Assembly: GCA_038746835.1 (NCBI GenBank)
Contig: JBCDKH010000007.1
Coordinates: forward strand, 1-44,179
Source: Planctomycetota bacterium
GTDB lineage: Bacteria; Planctomycetota; Phycisphaerae; Tepidisphaerales; Tepidisphaeraceae
Direction of reading: 5' to 3'
Length of the DNA: 44,179 nt
Made by a program: the position numbers and the translations under genes. The notes below the pieces were generated by a model. The model was not told the origin of the DNA and made no database searches. It saw nothing but the letters and a program-made list of their open reading frames with translations. Below are positions 17,134 to 23,904 of the stretch, one piece after another. The stretch's first letter is position 1. The number at the start of each line of letters is the position of its first letter.

Positions 17134-18302
17134 GTCGGGTACGTCCATGAACCGGGCAAGGGTACCACCTCCTGCCGCCGCGTCACAGCCGGGAGCGTGA
17201 TCGGCACCCTGTCGTGAGCCAACGCCCCGAGGATCGCCATCGCGACCGCTTCTCGCGCCTCGATCGGGACCCCGAAGGTGTCGGTGGTCTTCGTCGGTCC
17301 CATCGCACCGACGAGCGCAGCGTTCCGGGCACCACCCCCAGCGATCACGACCTCGACCTCACTCCGGTCGAAGCCGAGTCCAGAGCGCAGCGTCGGACCG
17401 GGTCTGACGTCCGAGCGCGATGACTCCGGATCCGACGCGACGCTTCGCTCTGCGTGCGGCTTCGTTTCGAGGACGTCACGGATCGTGCGACCGATCGCGT
17501 GGGTGGTCGTTGCGAGGAGGTCGTTCGGAGCAAGGTCGTCGACGTGCGCATCGAGCCACGAGAGTGATTCGTCGTCCGTGCCCAGCGACCGATCCTGGGC
17601 ACGTTGCGCAAGAAGCAACTGCTGCAACTCGGACGAAGCGGTGTCGTCGACTTCCCCCAATGCCGCCGCGCCACCGTCGCGGTCGAAGGGCTCGCCCAGT
17701 GCTCGTCGTGCGGCCGCATCGAGAAGCTGGTTGCAGACGCAGACGTCGAACCCCCGAATACCAGCGATGTCGTCACCCGCCGGCAGAAGCGTGACGTTGC
17801 AGAACCCGCCGAGGTTGACGATCGCCCGCGACCTCGTTGCGTCGCGAAACAACACCCAATCCGCCAGCGGCGTGATCGGTGCGCCTTCGCCATCCGCGAC
17901 AAGGTCGGCCCCGCGCAGGTCGGTCACGACTGGGCAATTCAACGCCTGCACCACCGGCCACGGGTCGATCAGCTGCCACGACACCGGCGGCCGATGGAAG
18001 ACGGTCTGGCCGTGGATCGCGACGAGGTCGAGTCGACGATCGCCAGCAAGGCCGCGCAGAACGTCAGCGTGCAATCGGCCAAAGTCACGGCAAACACGCG
18101 CGATATCGCCGGCTGTCATCGGGACGTTCGTCGCCAGATCACGCAGACGTGGGCCGCAGTCGCCGAGGTCGCGCGATGCGGTCGCGACGAGCGTCGCGGT
18201 CATGTCGAGTCCGCTGCCGACGATCTCGACGAGCGCAACGTCCAGCCCGTCGAGGCTGGTGCCTGTCATGCAGCCCGCGACCAGCCGGCGACGCTCGGGC
18301 AT
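17130..18302 (-). CDS. anmK: Anhydro-N-acetylmuramic acid kinase
   Basis: 390 residues. The N-terminal AGCMTGTSLDGLDVALVE is the diagnostic AnmK start; IHGQTVFHRP, ITPLADWVLF and NLGGFCNVTLLP follow, and VVIAGGGARNAALVG is near the end. The kinase opens the 1,6-anhydro ring of anhMurNAc and phosphorylates it to MurNAc-6-P for MurQ. Between about residues 280 and 310 there is a charged low-complexity stretch (HAERSVASDPESSRSDVRPG) not expected in AnmK; the DNA there (17383-17452) is a partial inverted repeat, so it may be an inserted palindromic element read in frame. The start abuts the lipoprotein stop (TGAATG). Confidence 0.93.
   Translation of the reverse strand: MPERRRLVAGCMTGTSLDGLDVALVEIVGSGLDMTATLVATASRDLGDCGPRLRDLATNVPMTAGDIARVCRDFGRLHADVLRGLAGDRRLDLVAIHGQTVFHRPPVSWQLIDPWPVVQALNCPVVTDLRGADLVADGEGAPITPLADWVLFRDATRSRAIVNLGGFCNVTLLPAGDDIAGIRGFDVCVCNQLLDAAARRALGEPFDRDGGAAALGEVDDTASSELQQLLLAQRAQDRSLGTDDESLSWLDAHVDDLAPNDLLATTTHAIGRTIRDVLETKPHAERSVASDPESSRSDVRPGPTLRSGLGFDRSEVEVVIAGGGARNAALVGAMGPTKTTDTFGVPIEAREAVAMAILGALAHDRVPITLPAVTRRQEVVPLPGSWTYPT
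17383..17452. repeat. Partial inverted repeat inside anmK (family B)
   Basis: Left arm agagcgcagcgtc (17383-17395) and right arm gacgcttcgctct (17440-17452) are reverse complements with one mismatch, and ggaccgg/tccgg pairing continues inward. It encodes an Arg/Ser/Glu-rich loop in AnmK. It differs in sequence from family A. Confidence 0.5.
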
Positions 18303-18881
18303 TCACTCACCCAGTACCTTCACACCCACCAGCGATCGGCCCGTGAGCGCGTCGTCGAACTGCACGCGCACCGTCAGCTCCGCATCATCGGCCGGCGGTG
18401 CGTCGAGTGGGCAGGTCACGACGTAGCCGGAAAACAGACGCCCACTGCGCCAGCGATCGCGAAGCTCGGCCGCGTCGAAGGTCCATTCGCCAAGGGCAGT
18501 CTCCTCGGCGGTCGACAGGTCGAATAAGGAGACCTTCACGCTGCCGCCGACCTTGATGACGTCGCCGACGGCGTCGACGGGCGTGACGTAGACGTCGAGA
18601 GATTGCTCGCTCGAAAGCCCGGTGAGACGACCGAAGGCGAGGTCGGTGGCAGTCGGCGTCGCGGCGAGCTGCGTGGCACTGAGCGTCGCACCATCCGTCA
18701 CTTCGACCGCAGCCAGGCGAGCCTCCAGCTCGGCGTTCCTGGCGCGAAGGTCCTCCACCTCGCTGCGGAGGAACTGGCGGTCCTTGCGGAGCTGAACCGT
18801 GACAGGATCACGACCGCCGCACCCGACGAGCGAGCAGCCGGCGACAAGCACCGCGAGCGCGATCGGGAGTCTGGACGGCAT
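18303..18881 (-). CDS. Lipoprotein with coiled coil, unknown function
   Basis: 192 residues. The N-terminus carries a lipobox (LVAGC at residue 16, or SLVGC at 21), so it is lipid-anchored. A short coiled coil follows (RKDRQFLRSEVEDLRARNAE, 32-51) and then a beta-rich domain (about 90-190) that could be a small sandwich. The start overlaps the clpP1 stop by one base (TGATG) and the stop abuts anmK, so it is translated as part of the clpP-anmK-murQ run. Unrecognised family; a role in the envelope or in sensing muropeptide turnover is possible but unsupported. Confidence 0.82.
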   Translation of the reverse strand: MPSRLPIALAVLVAGCSLVGCGGRDPVTVQLRKDRQFLRSEVEDLRARNAELEARLAAVEVTDGATLSATQLAATPTATDLAFGRLTGLSSEQSLDVYVTPVDAVGDVIKVGGSVKVSLFDLSTAEETALGEWTFDAAELRDRWRSGRLFSGYVVTCPLDAPPADDAELTVRVQFDDALTGRSLVGVKVLGE

Positions 18882-19513
18882 CAGTCGTCGTTCTCGGGGG
18901 CGTGGTGGGTGAACGTGTCGGGCGCTCGTTCAAGCACCTTGTCGGCACACCCGTAGTCGACGGCTTCTTCGGCGAAGAGCCACTTGTTGCGATCGAAATC
19001 CCTGAGGATCTCGTCGTAGCTCTTGCCGGTCCACTCGGCCATCATGTGGTAGAGACGCTCGCGAAGCCGGAGCATGTGTTTGGCCTCGATGCCGAGGTCG
19101 GTCGCTTGGCCCTGCATGACACCGCCGAGCAGTGGTTGGTGGAGCATGACCTGAGCGTTGCGAAGGACGAACCGCTTGCCCTTCGTGCCGGCCGCGAGGA
19201 GGGCCGAGCCCATGGAGGCACACATGCCGATGCCGTAGGTGGCGACGTCGCACCGCAGGAACTTCATGGTGTCCAGGATGCCAAAGCCGGCACTGACCGA
19301 TCCGCCTGGCGAGTTGACGTAGAAGTGGATGTCGGCCTCGGGGTCCTCGGTCGAGAGGAACAGAAGCTGGGCGATGATCAGCTGGGCCGAGTCGTCGGTG
19401 ACGGGCCCGGCGAGCATGATGATGCGGTCTTTGAGCAGGCGCGAGAAGATGTCGAACGCCCGCTCACCGCGGCCGGACTTCTCGATCACCATGGGGATGA
19501 GGTTGTTTTCCAT
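18881..19513 (-). CDS. clpP: ClpP protease subunit 1, catalytic Asp replaced by Asn
   Basis: 210 residues. Clp serine protease fold with S100 in GMCASMGS and H125 in VMLHQPLLG. The third triad position, normally the second Asp of DTDRD, is Asn here (DFDRNKW, N176), aligned through the conserved TGKSYDEI...AEEAVDYG flanks. The nucleotide triplet on the coding strand is AAC, so this is not a reading ambiguity at the codon level. Listeria ClpP1 is known to have Asn here and to work in a mixed ClpP1P2 barrel. ATG at 19513 follows a strong aaaggaaaag ribosome site. It lies downstream of clpP2 and a small membrane protein. Confidence 0.95.
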   Translation of the reverse strand: MENNLIPMVIEKSGRGERAFDIFSRLLKDRIIMLAGPVTDDSAQLIIAQLLFLSTEDPEADIHFYVNSPGGSVSAGFGILDTMKFLRCDVATYGIGMCASMGSALLAAGTKGKRFVLRNAQVMLHQPLLGGVMQGQATDLGIEAKHMLRLRERLYHMMAEWTGKSYDEILRDFDRNKWLFAEEAVDYGCADKVLERAPDTFTHHAPENDD

Positions 19514-19533
19514 GCTTTTCCTTTGTTTTCTCG

Positions 19534-19704
19534 TCAAACGAGCAAGCCGGTGAAGAAGAGGACCAGTCCGACCCCGATCAGCAGCAGAATCACCAGCAGC
19601 ACGCCACCGATGATGCAGCCGGTTTCATCTTCGATGAAGTGGGCAAGCTGCAAGCCGTTTCCAAGCCAGCTGAGCCATCTGCGTTTCCGCTGACGCTTCG
19701 CCAC
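19534..19704 (-). CDS. 56-residue single-pass membrane protein between two clpP genes
   Basis: GTG start directly abutting the clpP2 stop (TAGGTG), with an aaggag ribosome site six bases before the GTG. The product begins [20 protein letters not shown], strongly basic, and ends with a hydrophobic run of about 25 residues ([20 protein letters not shown] and on) and a TGA at 19534. Basic residues before the segment predict a cytoplasmic N-terminus and a C-terminus in or across the membrane. It is followed after 20 bases by clpP1. I recognise no family. Conservation of its spacing to both clpP genes suggests it is a real part of the operon, perhaps tethering ClpP to the membrane. Confidence 0.75.
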   Translation of the reverse strand: MAKRQRKRRWLSWLGNGLQLAHFIEDETGCIIGGVLLVILLLIGVGLVLFFTGLLV

Positions 19705-20400
19705 CTATTTCTCCTTCGTCGCATCGGTCGCTGCGTCGACGGTGTCGCTGTCCTCTTCGCCGCCGAGGATCTCGTCGATGAGGCCGTAGTCCTTGGCTTC
19801 CTGGGCGTCGAAGAACTTGTCGCGCTCCGCATCCTTTTCGATCTGCTCTTCGGTCTGACCCGTCGCCTTGGCGAGGATCTGGTTGAGCGTCTGCTTCGTC
19901 TTGAGGATTTCCTCGGCTTGGATTTCGATGTCGCTCGTCTGGCCGTACACGCCGCCGTAGGGCTGGTGGATCATCACCTTGGCGTTGGGCAGAATGAACC
20001 GCTTGCCCTTGGTGCCGGCGGCCAGGGCGATCGCCCCGCCGCTCATGGCCCGGCCGATGCAGTAGGTGGCGACGTCGCAGGTCAGGAACTTCATGACGTC
20101 GTACATCGCCAGCGTGTCGTCCACGACGCCGCCGGGCGAGTTGATGTAGAAGTTGATGTCCTGGTCGCGCTTGACGCTCTGCAGGTACATCATCTGCATG
20201 ATGACGCGGCTGGCGCTGGCGTGGTTGATCTCGCCGACGAGGAAGACGACGCGGTTTTCGAGGAGCATCTCCTCGAGCGTCATCTCGCGTGTGCGCTGGT
20301 AGCCGCCACCGGGCGCGGCCATGGGCATGTTGGTCGTGGGCACGTGAGGCCGGTCGCCGACGAGGCCTTGCATCCGTGCCAGGGTCGCTGGATCGAGCAT
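19705..20400 (-). CDS. clpP: ClpP protease subunit 2, full triad
   Basis: 231 residues. Complete triad: S120 in IGRAMSGGA, H145 in VMIHQPYGG, and D194 in AERDKFF. An unusual Gly/Pro-rich N-terminal extension (about 1-35) precedes the fold and may be a propeptide; the C-terminal tail (EEDSDTVDAATDATKEK) is acidic. ClpP forms tetradecameric barrels that degrade proteins fed by ClpX or ClpA/C. ATG at 20400 is taken as the start; a GTG at 20451 could add 17 residues. First gene of the operon, divergent from flavodoxin. Confidence 0.95.
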   Translation of the reverse strand: MLDPATLARMQGLVGDRPHVPTTNMPMAAPGGGYQRTREMTLEEMLLENRVVFLVGEINHASASRVIMQMMYLQSVKRDQDINFYINSPGGVVDDTLAMYDVMKFLTCDVATYCIGRAMSGGAIALAAGTKGKRFILPNAKVMIHQPYGGVYGQTSDIEIQAEEILKTKQTLNQILAKATGQTEEQIEKDAERDKFFDAQEAKDYGLIDEILGGEEDSDTVDAATDATKEK

Positions 20401-20519
20401 GCCGCACACTATGCCGCCGACGGCGGGTCCGATTGTGACGGCAGGAGGCACCCGTGCGTTGCCTGCAGGATCGCATCAATTCTTGGCGATTTTCGAACTG
20501 AAGACTGAACGCTTGCGTT

Positions 20520-20534
20520 TGAGACGTAGTCTCA
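20520..20534. promoter_or_regulatory. Palindrome tgagac-gta-gtctca
   Basis: Perfect six-base arms with a three-base spacer in the 190-bp divergent gap between clpP2 and the flavodoxin gene. It has the size of a dimeric repressor site and contains a TAGTCT hexamer (20527-20532). Its regulator is unknown. Confidence 0.4.
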
Positions 20535-20540
20535 TCGAAC

Positions 20541-20563
20541 GCAGCCGAGTCGGACTCGGCTGC
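20541..20563 (+). promoter_or_regulatory. 10-bp hairpin in the flavodoxin leader
   Basis: Arms gcagccgagt (20541-20550) and actcggctgc (20554-20563) are perfect complements around a three-base loop, 27 bases before the flavodoxin ATG. It could be an operator or an RNA hairpin; no T-run follows. Confidence 0.45.
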
Positions 20564-20590
20564 CGCACCGCACGACCCGTCACTTCGACC

Positions 20591-21115
20591 ATGAACATCG
20601 CCATCATCTACGGAACCACCACCGGGCAGACTGCCGACGTCGCTCAGCAGATCAAGGAGCAGCTCGGCGATCTCGCAGCCGACCCGATCGAGGTGGACAA
20701 CTTCGATCTCGCCACCGTCGGCGAGTACGACGCGCTGCTGCTGGGCATCCCGACCTGGGACGTGGGCGAGATGCAGTACGACTGGGACATGGTCGCCGAC
20801 GACTTCGCTGGGGCGGATCTTGCGGGCAAGACGATCGCGCTGTTCGGCTGCGGCGACCAAGGCGCGTACGCGGACACGTTCGGCGATGCGCTGGGCCTGC
20901 TGTGGGACAAGCTCGAACCCAGCGGGCCGAAGCTCGTCGGACGCTGGTCGACCGACGGCTACGACTACGACGCGTCGGTCGGCGTGCGCGAGGGCAAGTT
21001 CCTCGGGCTCATGTGCGACCAGGATTGCCAGCCGGAGCTGACCGAAGAGCGCATCCGACGGTGGTGCGAGCAGCTCAAGGCGGAGCTGGAAGGTGCCGAG
21101 GTCGCGGCCGCGTGA
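20591..21115 (+). CDS. Flavodoxin (long-chain type)
   Basis: 174 residues. FMN phosphate-binding loop GTTTGQTADVA (residues 8-18), the 50s loop GIPTWDVGEMQYDW and the 90s loop FGCGDQGAYADTFGDALG all fit a long-chain flavodoxin, which has the extra strand around residues 120-140 (FLGLMCDQDCQPELT). It is a small low-potential electron carrier that can replace ferredoxin under iron limitation. Its leader contains two palindromes, so it is probably regulated. Convergent with the K+ channel gene, 10 bp apart. Confidence 0.93.
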   Translation: MNIAIIYGTTTGQTADVAQQIKEQLGDLAADPIEVDNFDLATVGEYDALLLGIPTWDVGEMQYDWDMVADDFAGADLAGKTIALFGCGDQGAYADTFGDALGLLWDKLEPSGPKLVGRWSTDGYDYDASVGVREGKFLGLMCDQDCQPELTEERIRRWCEQLKAELEGAEVAAA

Positions 21116-21125
21116 GCGCCGTTTG

Positions 21126-22874
21126 TCAGCGGGAGTACTTCTCCAGGAACTTCTGCTCGGTCTCGGCCGTGCCGATGAAGAGGAGTTCGCTGCCGGCTTC
21201 GAGGACGAGGTCGGCGGGCGGGTTGACGCGGATATCGCCGTTGCCCTGATCGACCGCGACGATGGTCGCGCCGCTGTCGCGTCGCACGTCGAGCTCTTCG
21301 ATCTTGTGGCCGATCATGCTGTCCGGGCTGGGCAGGCGAATGACGTTCAGGCCCTCGGCGATCGGCAGGATGTCGGCCCGGGCGACGAACTTCAGAATCC
21401 GGCTCACGCCAACCGACGCCATCGACATCGTCACGTCCGCGCCCGCGCGGTGCAGCACGTCGACGCTCCGATCGCGCTCGGCCCGGGCGACGATCTGCGC
21501 GTCGGGCTTCAGGTGCCGCATCTGGAGCGTCAAGTAGATGTTGGTCGCATCGTCGCTGGTCGTGATCAGCACGCTCGACGCGTCGTCGAGACCAGCCTCC
21601 TGCAAGACCTTCGGATCAGCAGCGTCGCCGGTGATGATGCGGGTGCCTTCGGGCACGTCGCTCGGGTCGATGCGGTCGGGTCTCTGCTCGACGATGTTGC
21701 ACGAGATGCCGCGACGCTTGAGCGAGCGTGCCGTCGCACGCCCGACGCGTCCGCCGCCGATGACGACGGCCGGCTCGCCGGAGACGTTGTAGATGACGAA
21801 CGACTCGTCGTACGCCTCGAGCTGTTCGCGTGTCCCGGCCATGAGCAGGACCGCATGTTCGCTGACGACGACGTCGGGCGTCGCGAGTTCGAATCGGCCT
21901 CGGTCCCAGACGCCCAGCACGCTCGGGCCGAGGTCGCGGAGGCGGTTTTCGCGGAGGGTTTTGCCGACGAGCGGCGTTCGACTGGCGTTGGCTTCGGCGA
22001 TGAGGAGCCCGCCGAGCGTCGGCCGGCCCTCTTCGGTGACGTTGCCGTCAGCCACGTCATCGGCGTCGCCACCGATGGTGCGACGGGCGAGCGATTCGCC
22101 CATCAGCTCGCTGAACTCGACGACACGTGTCGCCCCGGCGAGCTTCTGGATCTTGGCGGCCGACGCGGTTCGCGCGGCGGAGACGATCGGCGTGTGCGGT
22201 GCGGCCTCGCGTGCGACGAAGACCGCGTTCGCGTTGGCGACGTCCTCGCCACAAGCAACGAACACCGCGGCGGCTGATGCTCGACAGAGCTGGAAAGTCT
22301 CGACCTCGTCCGGCTCGCCGAGCATGACGCGTAGGCCCATCTCGCGAAGACGCAGTGCCTCCTCGATGTCATCGCCCGCGAGCAGGACATACCGCTGGCC
22401 GAACTGGTCGAAGCGTTCGATGAGGTCGTCCACGACCGGCCCGGTGCCGCTGATCACGACGTGGTCGGCCAGGTCCTCGGGCAAACGCCTCGGCACGCGT
22501 GCAGCACGCTGGGCCTCCATCCACGGGGCGTAGAAGAACTGGATGAACGTGAACGGCAGCAGCACGAGCAAGAAGAGCGTGCCGCTGACGAGCACCAGCA
22601 TGCTGAACGCCCGGCCAATGTCGCTCTCGAAGGTGATGTCGCCGAAGCCGAGCGTGCTCATCACGGTCAGCGTCCAGTAGACGGCCGTCACCCACGAGTG
22701 CTCTCGATCGCCATAGCCGAGGCGCTCTTCGTAGAGCATCAGGTAGTGAAACACCACGCTGTATGCCGCGACCATCGCGACCAGCACAGCGAGGAAGCGC
22801 AGCAACACCAACCCGTTGCTCCGCGTCGGGCCTTTCCGCAGGTGGACGATGACTTGTGCCGCAATCGACTTCAT
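21126..22874 (-). CDS. Potassium channel with two RCK (TrkA-N/C) modules
   Basis: 582 residues. Two membrane helices (about 22-44 and 88-112) flank a pore loop with the filter VMSTLGFGD (residues 71-79), a variant of TVGYGD. The C-terminal part holds two tandem RCK units: the first starts DHVVISGTGPVVDDLIERFD, the second AVVIGGGRVGRATARSLKR, each followed by a TrkA-C subdomain. Such channels gate K+ in response to ligands such as Ca2+, ATP or c-di-AMP. ATG at 22874 is chosen at the first membrane helix; TAGTGT lies 10 bases upstream. Confidence 0.93.
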   Translation of the reverse strand: MKSIAAQVIVHLRKGPTRSNGLVLLRFLAVLVAMVAAYSVVFHYLMLYEERLGYGDREHSWVTAVYWTLTVMSTLGFGDITFESDIGRAFSMLVLVSGTLFLLVLLPFTFIQFFYAPWMEAQRAARVPRRLPEDLADHVVISGTGPVVDDLIERFDQFGQRYVLLAGDDIEEALRLREMGLRVMLGEPDEVETFQLCRASAAAVFVACGEDVANANAVFVAREAAPHTPIVSAARTASAAKIQKLAGATRVVEFSELMGESLARRTIGGDADDVADGNVTEEGRPTLGGLLIAEANASRTPLVGKTLRENRLRDLGPSVLGVWDRGRFELATPDVVVSEHAVLLMAGTREQLEAYDESFVIYNVSGEPAVVIGGGRVGRATARSLKRRGISCNIVEQRPDRIDPSDVPEGTRIITGDAADPKVLQEAGLDDASSVLITTSDDATNIYLTLQMRHLKPDAQIVARAERDRSVDVLHRAGADVTMSMASVGVSRILKFVARADILPIAEGLNVIRLPSPDSMIGHKIEELDVRRDSGATIVAVDQGNGDIRVNPPADLVLEAGSELLFIGTAETEQKFLEKYSR

Positions 22875-22945
22875 CCGCGGGCGCACACTACGGATCGTGC
22901 CGTGCCCGTGAGTTTGGACAGTGTCTCCTGCGTCGGTTCCTTGTG

Positions 22946-23854
22946 TCAGTCCGCATTGTGACGGGTCCGGAGGCGCTTTGCCGCCGCGAGCCCCTCGACG
23001 AGCACCTGGACCTGCTTCAAGAACGCTGCGGTCCAGCACGCGAAGAGTGTCGCACCGGCGAGAATGAGGAGCAGAAACACCCCACACGCCTGCAGGATGT
23101 CTACCGGGTTTGGGAAATACATGTTCCCGCCTCCACCAACTCCCCGCGGGTTTAAGGCGACGGGGGCGACGAAAATCGCGACGCATACCCCGGCCACTTC
23201 CACCCAGAACTTGATGCTCGCGTTACGGAGAGTTTCAAACGCGGGATCAATCGTTTTCACACCATGTCGATCACGGTCGGTTGTCGCGTCGGCGTAGGTG
23301 AGACGAAAGGCCGCTTCGCGCCGTGGTGTCGCCTGACGTCTTGGCTGGAACGTGCGTGCTGGTTTCGCGTTTCGCGGACGCAACTTCTGGTGGACGTTCT
23401 GGAGATGCTCCAGCATGTTGACTCCACGCCATCCACCTGCGACTGCCAGTAGCAGCCCGATTATCAAGCAGGACGTCGCAAAAGACGAGCCGACCGGGTA
23501 GAGAAATGCGAGCCCGATCGCAACCAAACCGAGGCCGTGCACCGTCGACAGAGCAAGGTGTGTCTGATACGGCTCGCTCCTCCACAGCCCACGACTTTGA
23601 AATCGGATCATCCACTGATCGCTGAGGCAACGAAGGACGGCCGCCAAGAAAAAGCATGCAGCCGCCCCTGGTTCCCAAGGCTGGAAGAGGAACGCAGTCA
23701 CAAGATCGAGTCCACCGGTGCCGGTTGGCTCGAGCCCGATACTTCCTGAGAGTGCCGCTAATCCGACACCAGTGATGATGAACAGATCTGCGACGATCCA
23801 GCCCGCCGTCACTCGGATCGCCAGAGCGGGAAGCCGGTGATCAGTTTGAGGCAC
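22946..23854 (-). CDS. Multi-pass membrane protein of unknown function
   Basis: 302 residues with roughly six hydrophobic segments (for example about 13-35, 55-72, 103-123, 128-142, 218-236 and 257-280) and a basic central loop (RPRNAKPARTFQPRRQATPR). I do not recognise the family. GC bias at third positions looks weaker than in neighbours, which lowers confidence, but the GTG start is preceded by TACCGT at exactly six bases, the spacing seen at other genes here. It sits between the K+ channel and the kinase on the same strand but without overlaps. Confidence 0.6.
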   Translation of the reverse strand: MPQTDHRLPALAIRVTAGWIVADLFIITGVGLAALSGSIGLEPTGTGGLDLVTAFLFQPWEPGAAACFFLAAVLRCLSDQWMIRFQSRGLWRSEPYQTHLALSTVHGLGLVAIGLAFLYPVGSSFATSCLIIGLLLAVAGGWRGVNMLEHLQNVHQKLRPRNAKPARTFQPRRQATPRREAAFRLTYADATTDRDRHGVKTIDPAFETLRNASIKFWVEVAGVCVAIFVAPVALNPRGVGGGGNMYFPNPVDILQACGVFLLLILAGATLFACWTAAFLKQVQVLVEGLAAAKRLRTRHNAD

Positions 23855-23860
23855 CGGTGC

Positions 23861-23866
23861 ACGGTA
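23861..23866 (-). promoter_or_regulatory. TACCGT -10-like hexamer, leaderless spacing
   Basis: On the minus strand TACCGT is followed by exactly six bases and the GTG at 23854. It supports both this start and expression of the otherwise unknown membrane protein. Confidence 0.42.
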
Positions 23867-23904
23867 TTCGTTTCATGAAAGCCCCGTTTGCCGTGTCGCG
23901 GTGC

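Noticed and set aside
19625-20860. A 411-codon minus-strand open frame across clpP2
   Set aside because: It is the wrong frame for ClpP and crosses the divergent promoter region; the ClpP motifs occur only in the chosen frame.
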